From Fibrobacter succinogenes (GTDB lineage Bacteria; Fibrobacterota; Fibrobacteria; Fibrobacterales; Fibrobacteraceae): a DNA stretch of 64,000 nucleotides. This document shows positions 26,914 through 35,663 of the stretch, piece after piece. The position numbers and the translations under genes were made by a program. Each line of letters begins with the position of its first letter. Position 1 is the first letter of the stretch. Under the pieces are notes generated by a model. It had not been told where the DNA came from and did no database searches. It saw nothing but the letters and a program-made list of their open reading frames with translations. The stretch is from contig CACZAD010000032.1 in assembly GCA_902779055.1 (NCBI GenBank), positions 974 to 64,973 on the forward strand, read 5' to 3'.

Positions 26914-27831
26914 TTAAAAAATATCCAGATTTATTTTCAGACCGCTTTTCCGGACTCCGGTGATCATCTTGTCGAAATCCTCGGCCAAAATGTCAAAGTC
27001 CTTGTTCAGCAGTGAGGTTTCGTTTCTGAATTCGCCAACGGTCCCCTTGCTTTCGTCAAACTTTTTCACAACAGCAAGGCTAGCCTCTTTCAAGGAATCC
27101 GCCTTGTCCATCACGGCACGAGCGCGTCCCATGAGTTCATCCGCCTTTGCTGCGGTTTCGCCACCGCGGGCAGAAATTTCCTGCATGGAGCTGTCGATCC
27201 TCGCGGCAATTTCGTGAACGTCATCGAGCAGTTCATCGGCGCTCTTTTTCCACTGGCGGATATCGGCCTTTGTCATACGGACAAACTTTTTCGCCTTTTT
27301 GGTCACGCGGTCGATGCGCTTGCCGGTTTCGCCTTCGGTCAAGGAATCGGCCAAGGCGACAACAGTCTGCTTGACTTCGTCAATGTCACTGAAGATTGCG
27401 GACAAGTTCTTTGAAATTCCAGAAGTGCCCTCGTCATAAAGACCGTTCACGGTATCGCCTTCGCAAACCATCTTGCTTGCATCCCCCGTGATGATGCTCA
27501 TTTCACGTTCGCCCATAAGGCCCGCCGTTACCAGGCGGAATTCAGAGTTCACCGGGATCTTTGCATCGGCAAGGACGCGAGCCGTCACATAGACAGCTTC
27601 GTCCGTCAACTTTACAGAAACGATTTCACCTTTGGCAATGCCACGGACTCGGACGAGGTTTCCCGGAGAAAGCGTTCCGATGGACTCGTACCTGACGACA
27701 AATGTATAGCGCTTGTGGTAGGGGCTCGCCGGATGGTAAACATAGGCAGCGACACCACACGATACCACAATGGCCAAAAGGATAAAACTAGCGACAAAAT
27801 TATTCTTGACTTTAATCAGCAAACTATTCAT
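26914..27831 (-). CDS. MCE/MlaD-domain protein
   Basis: The 305-residue protein has one N-terminal membrane helix (VASFILLAIVVSCGVAAYVY) and an MCE domain at ~40-120 (YTFVVRYESIGTLSPGNLVRVRGIAKGEIVSVKL). A long helical region (~135-290) follows. MlaD-type proteins form hexameric rings that carry phospholipids between inner and outer membranes. No Mla ATPase or permease is adjacent. It overlaps the 3' end of hprK by 8 bp and is the last gene of the lpt-rpoN-hpf-hprK block, so envelope lipid transport is grouped with LPS export. Confidence 0.85.
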   Translation of the reverse strand: MNSLLIKVKNNFVASFILLAIVVSCGVAAYVYHPASPYHKRYTFVVRYESIGTLSPGNLVRVRGIAKGEIVSVKLTDEAVYVTARVLADAKIPVNSEFRLVTAGLMGEREMSIITGDASKMVCEGDTVNGLYDEGTSGISKNLSAIFSDIDEVKQTVVALADSLTEGETGKRIDRVTKKAKKFVRMTKADIRQWKKSADELLDDVHEIAARIDSSMQEISARGGETAAKADELMGRARAVMDKADSLKEASLAVVKKFDESKGTVGEFRNETSLLNKDFDILAEDFDKMITGVRKSGLKINLDIF

Positions 27832-28858
27832 AGAAAGACCAGTTCTGCGGATTGAAATCTAGTAAATCATCCGTGTATTCACCCTTGGCCTTGGCCTTAA
27901 TCTTTTGCATCAGCGACTCGTTGAAGTCGCGCGCCACGTTCTGGCCGCTCATCTTCATAAGCGCATTCATCGCAATGACTTCGGAAATGACGGTCATGTT
28001 CTTGCCGGGAGCGACGGGTAGCACCACCTTCGGGATGTTCACGCCCATCACGCATTCTTCCATTTCGTTGAGGCCGGTGCGTTCGTACGAAACGTCCTGC
28101 TTCCACGGCTGGAGTTCCACGATCATTTCGATTTTCTTGACCTTGCGGATAGCGTGGATACCGAACATCGAGCGGATGTCCAGAATGCCGACGCCACGAA
28201 TTTCCATATGATGCTTGATCAGCGGATCCGGGCGACCAATAATGGACTTGCCCACGTGGCTGATGTGAACAACGTCATCGGCCACCATGCGGTGCCCACT
28301 TTCGACAAGGTCGAGCACGCACTCGGATTTACCGACGTTGCTGTCGCCAATATAGAGCATGCCCACGCCGTAGACATCCACGAGGCTTCCGTGGATAATG
28401 GCATGCGGAGCAAAGAATTCATCCAGAATTCTCTGGCTCATCTTGAAAAATTCAAACGTATGGAGCGTCGTCGAAAAAAGCGGGATATGCAAGCGGTTGC
28501 ACATCGCCTTGAGTTCTTCGTGCGGAACCTGGGCGTGCGTCACGACCCACATCGGGGCGCGGAATACGGAAAGATTCTCGAAGATCTTTTCGCGGGCCTC
28601 GGGGCCGACCGATTCGAGGTAGTTCCATTCGGTATGCCCGATCACCTGGATCTGTGTCGAGCTGTAAACTTTAGTATAACCCGCCATGGCAAGGCCAGGA
28701 CGGTGAAGGCCGCTATCGATGATATGAGCCGCTTCCAAATCCTCTTCGGGATTATACGAAACAAGCTGCAAATCCTTACCGTAGCGAATAAAAAAGTCCC
28801 GCACCGGGTAGCATTCTCGGTGCAGGATTTTTAGATCTTGTAATCTAGACTCAGCCAT
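27824..28858 (-). CDS. hprK: HPr kinase/phosphorylase
   Basis: The 344-residue protein has the HprK layout: an N-terminal MurF-like domain (~1-135), Walker A GDSNVGKS (171-178), and the family signature EIRGVGILDIRSMFG (~218-232). The enzyme phosphorylates and dephosphorylates a serine of HPr, linking carbon state to regulation. No HPr or PTS gene is in the window. Its ATG overlaps the hpf stop codon (TAATG), so the two are coupled. In many Gram-negative bacteria this place in the lpt-rpoN-hpf cluster is held by ptsN or by an hprK-like gene. Confidence 0.93.
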   Translation of the reverse strand: MAESRLQDLKILHRECYPVRDFFIRYGKDLQLVSYNPEEDLEAAHIIDSGLHRPGLAMAGYTKVYSSTQIQVIGHTEWNYLESVGPEAREKIFENLSVFRAPMWVVTHAQVPHEELKAMCNRLHIPLFSTTLHTFEFFKMSQRILDEFFAPHAIIHGSLVDVYGVGMLYIGDSNVGKSECVLDLVESGHRMVADDVVHISHVGKSIIGRPDPLIKHHMEIRGVGILDIRSMFGIHAIRKVKKIEMIVELQPWKQDVSYERTGLNEMEECVMGVNIPKVVLPVAPGKNMTVISEVIAMNALMKMSGQNVARDFNESLMQKIKAKAKGEYTDDLLDFNPQNWSFYE

Positions 28859-29175
28859 TACGTCAATTCGGAAACCGGCTGGGATCTGTGATCGTTCTGC
28901 TTGTCGTTGGCCTTTTTGAGCTGGACCTTGATACGTTCAAGCGTTACATCGACAGCCTTGCCCATATTTTCTTCGTCGGCAGAAGCGACCACGACGGAAC
29001 CTGTAATGTTGACAGAGATTTCGCAATGACGCTGGTGTTCGACTTCGTGATCGAGAATAACAGAGGCGCTAGTGATATTCGGGTAAAATTTGGCCAATTT
29101 GTCCATTTCTTCCTGAATGCGGTCCTGAAGACCTGCCGATGCGTTAAAATGACGAGCAGAAAACTGAATATCCAT
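28858..29175 (-). CDS. hpf: Ribosome hibernation promoting factor (short form)
   Basis: The 105-residue protein matches HPF/YfiA: FSARHFNASAGLQDRIQEEMDKLAKFYPNI at the start, a central beta-sheet strand HRHCEISVNI-like (QRHCEISVNITG), and a basic C-terminal helix. It binds the 30S decoding region in resting cells and stops translation. Only the core domain is present; the dimerising C-terminal domain of long HPF is missing. GGAGG precedes the start. It lies between rpoN and hprK, a common gene order. Confidence 0.92.
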   Translation of the reverse strand: MDIQFSARHFNASAGLQDRIQEEMDKLAKFYPNITSASVILDHEVEHQRHCEISVNITGSVVVASADEENMGKAVDVTLERIKVQLKKANDKQNDHRSQPVSELT

Positions 29176-29317
29176 GATGAACCTCCATTATGATATTTGT
29201 TTTAGAAAAAATCGATTGGAACCTTCGTTCCGCATTTTTAGTATATACATCTTTTTTTTTCAAAAGTCCACACTTAATCGACTTTTTTTAATAAAAATAC
29301 GTCCATTTTAGAATATG

Positions 29318-30949
29318 CTAGCGTTTTCGCTGGTTTTTCGGCAAAATTTTCAGTTCTTTTTCACGATATTTCGCAACAGTACGCCTTGCGACCTTGATTC
29401 CCTGCTTCAAAAGCTCGTCGCTGATGTCCTGGTCCGAGAGCGGAGAACTTTTATCTTCCTCGTCGATAAGGGTCTTGATGGCGTCAATAATCTGCGCAGA
29501 ACCGACTTCTTCGGCATCCGGGGCGGATCCCTGCTTGATTCCCGAGGTAAAGAACTGCTTCAACTCGTAAATACCGTAGGGGGTCTCGACATACTTCTGG
29601 TCCGTCGCGCGCTGCACCGTACTCACCGCCAGGTGGACATCATCAGCCACGTCCTGGAGGATCATCGGCTTGAGGAATGCCGGACCATTTTCAAAGAATC
29701 CGCGCTGGCGCTTGACGATGGCACGCATCACAAGCTCGATGGTCGAGAAGCGGTTATCGACAGCCTTGATGAGGTCTGTCGCCTTCGCAAGCTGGGCCTT
29801 GACGTATTCCTTGTCCTGCTTTGTCGCAGAAGGATCCGTAAGGATCGCCTTGTACGTCTGGTTGATGCGGAGGGACTTTTGCAACTTGGTCTTGAAGCAG
29901 ACGACCTCGAAGTTTCCCTTCTTTTCGACGACCTTCATATCCGCATTGATAATATGCGAATAGGAATGCGATAGCTGGAATCCCGGATGCGGGCGCAAAC
30001 GCGCAAGGCTTGCGATAGCGGCCTTGACTTCGTCGGCAGAAACGTTGAGCGACTTTGCAATTTTCGCATAGCGCAACTGCAAAAGGTTTTCGTACTGGTC
30101 CTCGAGAATGCGGATGGCAAGACTCGGAAAGTTCGGGATGGCATACGCCTGGATCAAGAAGCATTCGCGCTGGTCGCGGGCACCGATACCGCTCGGCTTG
30201 AAGGACTGCAGAACGTGAACGGCCTCGCGCACCGGGAGGCTAGCCTCTTCGAGGGAAAGCTCGCCGCGGAGCATACGTTCGATTTCGTCGATGTAGGCAT
30301 TCCCGGACTGCACGACCATTTCTTCGGAGGCGTTATCGCGATTCGCGTCGCAGAGGAATCCATCGTCGTTGATGGAGTTGATGAGGTAACGCACCAGCTT
30401 GCGGAAATGTTCATCGGACACGCCACATTCCTTGAGCTGTTCCTGCAATTCGCGGGTGCCGTTCCAAAGGCGGAGCTGGTCTTCGAGCTGTTCCTGCAAG
30501 CTCTTGCCCACGTCCTTGATGGGGCGGTCCCATTCGTCATTCGAATCTTTCGGGGAGGCGTTCAAGTCGTTGAAAGGAGCGTCATCGTAAGACGTCCCAT
30601 CGCCTAGATAGCTATCCCAGTTCACGTCGGCAGAGTCACCGTCCAGATAACTTCCGTCGACTTCGGCGGTATCGTCCAAAGAACCGCGAGCAAGATCCTG
30701 GATGTCTTCGGGAAAATCCTCGCTGTCGTTTCGCGGATCCAGTTCTTCCGGATCCTTGTCGACCGGAGGTTCCAATTCGTCAAAGTCCCCGTCATCGACT
30801 TCGAGGAGCGGGTTTACTTCGACTTCGTCCTTGATGGCCGTTTCCAGTTCCTGTGAAGTTTTCTGAAGCATCTTCACAGACTGCAAAAGCGCAGGAGAAA
30901 GAGTCTGCTCCTGCGTCTGCCCTATGTTCGCCTGCATCCCAAGATTCAT
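29318..30949 (-). CDS. rpoN: RNA polymerase sigma-54 factor
   Basis: The 543-residue protein has region I (QTLSPALLQSVKMLQKTSQELE) for activator response, an unusually long acidic region II (~50-140, many Asp and Glu with DPEELDPRNDSED), the core-binding domain, and the C-terminal RpoN box ARRTVAKYRE near the end that reads the -24 promoter element. It directs sigma-54 transcription, which needs an AAA+ activator; no such activator is in the window. It lies 9 bp after lptB, within the same operon. Confidence 0.95.
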   Translation of the reverse strand: MNLGMQANIGQTQEQTLSPALLQSVKMLQKTSQELETAIKDEVEVNPLLEVDDGDFDELEPPVDKDPEELDPRNDSEDFPEDIQDLARGSLDDTAEVDGSYLDGDSADVNWDSYLGDGTSYDDAPFNDLNASPKDSNDEWDRPIKDVGKSLQEQLEDQLRLWNGTRELQEQLKECGVSDEHFRKLVRYLINSINDDGFLCDANRDNASEEMVVQSGNAYIDEIERMLRGELSLEEASLPVREAVHVLQSFKPSGIGARDQRECFLIQAYAIPNFPSLAIRILEDQYENLLQLRYAKIAKSLNVSADEVKAAIASLARLRPHPGFQLSHSYSHIINADMKVVEKKGNFEVVCFKTKLQKSLRINQTYKAILTDPSATKQDKEYVKAQLAKATDLIKAVDNRFSTIELVMRAIVKRQRGFFENGPAFLKPMILQDVADDVHLAVSTVQRATDQKYVETPYGIYELKQFFTSGIKQGSAPDAEEVGSAQIIDAIKTLIDEEDKSSPLSDQDISDELLKQGIKVARRTVAKYREKELKILPKNQRKR

Positions 30950-30958
30950 AACAAACTC

Positions 30959-31696
30959 CTAATCCAAACGGAAACTGTCACCCAGATAAATGCGCCTTGC
31001 TTCGGGGTCTTCGGCAAGGTGCTGCGAAGATCCTTCGGTAAGCACCTGGCTCTTGTACATAATGTAGGCGCGGTCGGTAATCGAAAGAGTTTCACGCACG
31101 TTGTGGTCCGTAATGAGTACGCCCATGCCACGTTCCTTGAGTCCCGAAATGATGGACTGGATATCGGCAACAGCGATGGGGTCAATGCCTGCAAAAGGTT
31201 CGTCAAGCAAGAGGAACGACGGATCGCTCGCCAGGGCTCGTGCAATTTCCAGACGGCGGCGTTCGCCACCCGAGCAGCTCATGGACTTTGTCTTACGGAT
31301 ATGCGTAATCTTGAATTCTTCGAGAAGCTGTTCCAACTTCTTTTTGCGTTCGGCACGCTTCAAATTCTGCGTTTCGAGAATCGCCATGATGTTGTCTTCG
31401 ACAGAGAGCTTGCGGAAGATGGAAGCTTCCTGCGGAAGGTAGCCCACGCCAAGACGGGCGCGCTTGTACATCGGCTTGTCCGTCATCTCGACATCGTCCA
31501 AAAAGATATGCCCTGCATCCGGACGGACCATCCCCACGATCATATAGAACGTCGTCGTCTTTCCGGCACCGTTCGGACCAAGGAGCCCGACGATTTCGCC
31601 CTGCGAAACCTGGATGGAGACATCGCTCACCACCTGGCGGTGACCATAAATCTTGCGCAGCTTGTCGGTGCGTATCGTGCTGACCAAATTTTTCAC
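30959..31696 (-). CDS. lptB: LPS export ABC transporter ATPase LptB
   Basis: The 245-residue ATPase has Walker A GPNGAGKT, signature [15 protein letters not shown], Walker [14 protein letters not shown] and H-loop [10 protein letters not shown], all typical of LptB. It powers removal of LPS from the inner membrane with LptFG, which are not in the window. The start is GTG and overlaps the lptA stop (GTGA), so translation is coupled. Its place between lptA and rpoN matches the conserved Gram-negative order. Confidence 0.95.
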   Translation of the reverse strand: MKNLVSTIRTDKLRKIYGHRQVVSDVSIQVSQGEIVGLLGPNGAGKTTTFYMIVGMVRPDAGHIFLDDVEMTDKPMYKRARLGVGYLPQEASIFRKLSVEDNIMAILETQNLKRAERKKKLEQLLEEFKITHIRKTKSMSCSGGERRRLEIARALASDPSFLLLDEPFAGIDPIAVADIQSIISGLKERGMGVLITDHNVRETLSITDRAYIMYKSQVLTEGSSQHLAEDPEARRIYLGDSFRLD

Positions 31697-33039
31697 TGTG
31701 CGTCCTCCGTTTTCGCTTTTTCTTCGGCGCGTTGCTTTTCTTTCCGCTGGCCAATAAACTTGTCCAGAGTCTTGCGGCTAAAGCCTCTCTTTTTTCCCGG
31801 CGTTTCGTCACCATTCAAGATGGGCTTGTTAAGCTTTGCCAAAGAATCAGCCTTGGCCAAGGAATCCCGCTTTGCGTTTTCCTTGATGCGGTTCGCTTTT
31901 TCCAAATCGATGTATCGCCCACTCGCATTCGTCGTGCGGCCCATGAGCCTCAGCGACTTCACGGCATTTTTCTTCGCATCGAAAAGAATGTGGATGGTAT
32001 CGCCCGTCGCTTCGTTTTTACCGGCAACGGATCTGTCCTTCTTTACATAAAAGTAGGTGCTTTGAGCCTTTCCGGATACAACGGCGCGGTCCATTCGACC
32101 TTTCTTAAAATACAAATCGAGACGGTTGCCGTCCATCAAGTTGCGGTAATCCTTCAAGTCCGTTTCGTAGAAAAATCCCTTGGCGTTCAGGTTCACATAA
32201 AGACGTTCGATTTTCCCTTTCGAAAATTCACAAAAAAGCGTATCGCCAAAGGCCTCGGTCACGCTACCCGGATTGCCACGCTTGGGAGCCTCGTTCTGGA
32301 CACCGTGCGCATTGCGGATCACGAGAGCAGACTTGAGCATTTTGCCGCTTTCGTCGAGGACAAGGAAAATGGAATCACCCGTGAGGTGGTAATTCTTCAT
32401 ATCGCAAGTCGGATGGCCCTTCATGCTGAGCCAGTTATCCTTGCGATTAAAGTAACCCGTGTCGCAAGTGACCACGAGATCCTTTTGCGTGAGCTTGACG
32501 TTGTCGAATGCCTGGGCAAAACTTTTCTTGCGGTCAAAAATGAGGGTCTTCGCCGAGATCGTCACCGTGTCGATTTTTCCGTCTTTCTGCTTGTCGTACT
32601 GGTAAAGACGAGGCGCCATCGGCATCGTCAAAAGTTCTTCCTTGCGGTCGTACTTTAGGTACTGGCCACTCAGGAGGTACGTATTAGCAGAGTCCCCAGC
32701 GCTGACTTCGCCCGAGGCAATGGCGATTTCATTTTTTCTCTGGTAGGAGCCGTTCCTTGCGCGGATAAATCCGGACGGGTGCGTAAAGAGGAACCCGCCG
32801 CCACATTCAACCGTTTCGCTGTTGCGGTTCCAGAAGGCGCGTTGCGTCCTGAATGCGATGCTGTCATGGACAAAGTGGACGTTACCGGTCAAGAGGAGAG
32901 TCCCGCGCTTGCGAGCCACTTCGAGGTTATCGGCGTGGTGCATGATCAGCGGAGACGACTGCGCAAAAGCGAGAGTTGCAGCAAACAGCAAGAAGATGAC
33001 TGCAAGGATGACAAATTTGTTCAAGAACGACGTTCTCAC
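31693..33039 (-). CDS. lptA: LptA/OstA-type LPS transport protein
   Basis: The 448-residue protein has a signal peptide (residues 1-~26, ends AFAQ) and a long series of beta-jelly-roll strands with OstA-like features ([46 protein letters not shown]). It is more than twice the usual LptA length (~180-200), so it holds several OstA-like repeats, more like the periplasmic bridge and LptD N-terminal region combined. A Lys-rich tail ends it. It should bridge LPS across the periplasm. The GTG start overlaps the lptC stop. Confidence 0.8.
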   Translation of the reverse strand: MRTSFLNKFVILAVIFLLFAATLAFAQSSPLIMHHADNLEVARKRGTLLLTGNVHFVHDSIAFRTQRAFWNRNSETVECGGGFLFTHPSGFIRARNGSYQRKNEIAIASGEVSAGDSANTYLLSGQYLKYDRKEELLTMPMAPRLYQYDKQKDGKIDTVTISAKTLIFDRKKSFAQAFDNVKLTQKDLVVTCDTGYFNRKDNWLSMKGHPTCDMKNYHLTGDSIFLVLDESGKMLKSALVIRNAHGVQNEAPKRGNPGSVTEAFGDTLFCEFSKGKIERLYVNLNAKGFFYETDLKDYRNLMDGNRLDLYFKKGRMDRAVVSGKAQSTYFYVKKDRSVAGKNEATGDTIHILFDAKKNAVKSLRLMGRTTNASGRYIDLEKANRIKENAKRDSLAKADSLAKLNKPILNGDETPGKKRGFSRKTLDKFIGQRKEKQRAEEKAKTEDAQ

Positions 33040-33779
33040 GGTTTTCCTGCCTTTGGCTTTAACGGGAGACCGCGAGGTGGAGCCTTTCCAGATGGAGACG
33101 ATGCCGGCCTTGCGGCAGGAACAGCCCGCGATGAAGAAGACGGAGGATTGCTCAAGCGTTCGGCCTCGGCCTGCTTTTTGTCTTCGTCCTTCAAGCGCTT
33201 GGCGGCATCCTGGAAAATACCCGTGACGTTCGAAAGAATCTTCCAGTTGTCGAGTTTAGCATCGCTTTCAAAACCAACGCCCTGCAACACGTCACCATCC
33301 TCGGACACGACGCGCACATAGCTTGCCGTCTTGACGAGGTTGTCCTTTTTGTTCCAGAGCAGCGAATCAGCACGGACCGAGGCGCCCTTGGGAGTCAGGG
33401 CATACACGTGGCCGTATGCATACACATAGGTAAACTTCATGTCGAGGCTACCGGAATCCGCACGCAGGAATGCGACACGTTCGCCGATGGAATCGTAAAT
33501 GTCGACGAAGACCGGACACACCGTCACGATTTCCTTGTCGGCCCAGCGTTCGAGATAGGCGGTTTTCAGGCGCCAGTTGAGCACGCCCTTGTCGTAACTG
33601 TCGAGAAGCGTCGTATCGGTAAAGAGCATCTGCGGGCGCTCGACGCGAATCCAGGGCTTGGGTTCTTCGATTTCTTCGCAGCCGAGGAAAAGCATTGCGC
33701 AGAGGACACAGGCAAAAACCCCGCAAAGGCGGGTCGTTGAGAGGATGTGCTGCGTTATGTTCTGCAAAAATTGTGCCAC
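33036..33779 (-). CDS. lptC: LptC-type lipoprotein
   Basis: The 247-residue protein begins with a lipoprotein-like signal (LFLGC, Cys34) and a single OstA-like beta domain (~45-185: MLFTDTTLLDSYDKGVLNWRLKTAYLERW; VYAYGHVYALTPKGASVRADSLLWNKKDN). That pattern is seen in LptC/YrbK proteins, which link the LptBFG complex to LptA. A Pro/Ser/Lys-rich tail follows. LptC usually has a membrane helix; here a lipid anchor seems to take its place. The start is GTG. It is the first gene of the operon. Confidence 0.78.
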   Translation of the reverse strand: MAQFLQNITQHILSTTRLCGVFACVLCAMLFLGCEEIEEPKPWIRVERPQMLFTDTTLLDSYDKGVLNWRLKTAYLERWADKEIVTVCPVFVDIYDSIGERVAFLRADSGSLDMKFTYVYAYGHVYALTPKGASVRADSLLWNKKDNLVKTASYVRVVSEDGDVLQGVGFESDAKLDNWKILSNVTGIFQDAAKRLKDEDKKQAEAERLSNPPSSSSRAVPAARPASSPSGKAPPRGLPLKPKAGKP

Positions 33780-33973
33780 GAATACAAATTACAAATAAAA
33801 AGGGGCGGGAATTGGGAAATTTTGGAAAAATTGGGGAATTTTGGGCGAAAAACAAAATATGGCAAAAAACGATCTACCGAGTGCCGACACTTTTAGACTT
33901 CAGAAAATATTTAGTAGGAAAATTATTTTTCTGGTGGATGATTTTAGATATATAATATAAAGGTCTAACACTA

Positions 33974-34858
33974 ATGGCGTTTTTTAAAGGGTTCAAAACA
34001 ATGTTATCCGTAATATTTTTTCTTGCAAAAGCAGCAATAATACTATTTATCATACTCATTATTGCAGGCTCAATAATTTCTTTTTCTGATTACATAAAAA
34101 ACAAAAAAACACCAAATAATCACGCCCAAACTATAAATAAAACTAAAAATTGTAAAAAAGAAAACCAAGAATACTATGAATCCGTAGTCAGTAGAAGTTC
34201 TTATAATTTCAACGATTGGTTCAACATAAGCCCCGGTCAATCAAATTTAGGAGATTACGGAGAGTTTCTGACATTCAAAGAAATCGTCAAATTATCAGGT
34301 CACTTTAATTACTACTATAAAATTTTAAGAAACATCCACATAGGAGTACATTGTGAAATTGACCTTGTATGGATTCATACAACTGGTATATATGTTTTTG
34401 AGAGCAAAAATATTTCAGGTTGGATATTCGGAAACGAAAATGACAAGCAATGGTGCAAAGTATTAAATGGTCAAACAAAAAAGCAATTCTACAACCCCAT
34501 CAAACAAAACAACGGCCACATTCATGAGCTAAAACGCATTTTAGGAAATTCTTATCCATACTATTCAATAATTGTTTTTAGCGAAAGATGCGAACTAAAA
34601 GAAATTCCTGCTGATACAGATTTAAGAATTATAACAAAACGGAATAATTTAAGACTCAAACTTGAAAACAAACTTTCAATCGAAGATCGAGTCCTTTCAA
34701 TTGCACAAATAGAAGCCCTTTATCAAAAAATGCTCCAATACTCTTACGCATCAGATGATATCATACAAAAGCACAACGAGTATGTAAACAACAAATACGA
34801 AGACAATAGAACCGACCGAAAAAGTTACAATAATGACAATGTTGATTTACCGTTCTAA
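33974..34858 (+). CDS. NERD-domain membrane protein
   Basis: The 294-residue protein has an N-terminal membrane helix (FFLAKAAIILFIILIIAGSII) and a nuclease-related (NERD) domain at ~95-215. The domain shows GDYGEFLTFKEIVKL, HCEIDLVWIHTTGIYVFESKN and an FYNPIKQNNGHIHELKR block, with the E-D-ExK residues of the nuclease-like core. NERD proteins may act on DNA, but the activity is mostly unproved. The gene is clearly richer in A and T than all neighbours (AAA, AAT and ATA codons), which suggests recent acquisition. A cluster of palindromes follows it. Confidence 0.75.
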   Translation: MAFFKGFKTMLSVIFFLAKAAIILFIILIIAGSIISFSDYIKNKKTPNNHAQTINKTKNCKKENQEYYESVVSRSSYNFNDWFNISPGQSNLGDYGEFLTFKEIVKLSGHFNYYYKILRNIHIGVHCEIDLVWIHTTGIYVFESKNISGWIFGNENDKQWCKVLNGQTKKQFYNPIKQNNGHIHELKRILGNSYPYYSIIVFSERCELKEIPADTDLRIITKRNNLRLKLENKLSIEDRVLSIAQIEALYQKMLQYSYASDDIIQKHNEYVNNKYEDNRTDRKSYNNDNVDLPF

Positions 34859-34869
34859 ATAAAAGCATA

Positions 34870-35166
34870 AAATTACTGGATTCTTCGCTACGCTCAGAAT
34901 GACAATGCTGAGGGAACTATGTAAGGTGGCCCCGCAACAAGTGCGGGGTGACAATGTAAGACAAGAGTTTACTGGATCCTTCACCCTTGCGGGTTCAGGA
35001 TGACGTCTCCCCCCTCATAAAAAAGGAGACCCCGGCACAATGGCCGGGGTGACACTGTAATTCGAGAATTTACTGGGTCCTTCCGCCTACGGCGTCAGGA
35101 CGACGATGCGAAAGGCGATGCCGGAATCCCGCAACTAGTTCGGGACAGGCTCAGTCCGGCATGACA
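34870..35166. repeat. Cluster of TGACA-type palindromes
   Basis: No gene lies here. At least five elements follow one another: TGGATTCTTCG...CAGAATGACA; CCCCGCAACAAGTGCGGGG with TGACA; TGGATCCTTC...CAGGATGACG; CCCCGGCACAATGGCCGGGG with TGACA; and TGGGTCCTTCC...CAGGACGACG. A longer GCCGGAATCCCG...CATGACAGG segment ends the cluster beside iorB. Confidence 0.65.
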
Positions 35167-35171
35167 GGCGA

Positions 35172-35645
35172 TTAGCCTTCGCGGCCGAGCATGAATGCCT
35201 TCTTGTTGCCTTCGTGGAACTTTTCGGCAAAGAGCTTGTTCAAAGCGACGAGCCACTGGTCCACGGTGAAGTCGAAGTACTTGCTGAGCTTGCCGAGCAT
35301 GGCGACGTTCAAAGCCTTCACGTTTTCGAGCTTGGAAACATCGATGTCAGCCGGCGTGAGGAGCACACCATCCTGCTTCATGTAGGCTTCGTTTACGACA
35401 ACCTGCGTTTCGTCAAAGACGACGAGGTAGTCGGCTTCACCGCACGGAATCATCGGGGACTGAACTTCTTCACCTTTTGCAAAGCGAACGTCAGAAGCGA
35501 TGGAACCACCGCGCTGGCTCATGCCATGGACTTCGGCCTTCTTCACATCGTAACCTTGTTCGAAAACAAGTTCGGCCATCACGTCACTAGCCTTGATAAC
35601 ACCTGTGCCACCGAGGCCTGCAAATTTAACGTTAATTACGCTCAT
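35172..35645 (-). CDS. iorB: Indolepyruvate ferredoxin oxidoreductase, beta subunit
   Basis: The 157-residue protein matches the gamma-type domain of 2-oxoacid:acceptor oxidoreductases (KFAGLGGTGVIKASDVMAELVF; EVHGMSQRGGSIASDVRF). With IorA it oxidises aryl pyruvates from aromatic amino acids to aryl-acetyl-CoA and reduced ferredoxin. It is a little shorter than usual (~190-200). It follows iorA by 18 bp with an AGAGAGG ribosome site, so the two form one operon. The pathway fits anaerobic amino acid use or, in reverse, synthesis of aromatic amino acids from aryl acids. Confidence 0.9.
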   Translation of the reverse strand: MSVINVKFAGLGGTGVIKASDVMAELVFEQGYDVKKAEVHGMSQRGGSIASDVRFAKGEEVQSPMIPCGEADYLVVFDETQVVVNEAYMKQDGVLLTPADIDVSKLENVKALNVAMLGKLSKYFDFTVDQWLVALNKLFAEKFHEGNKKAFMLGREG

Positions 35646-35663
35646 AATTATTCAACCTCTCTA

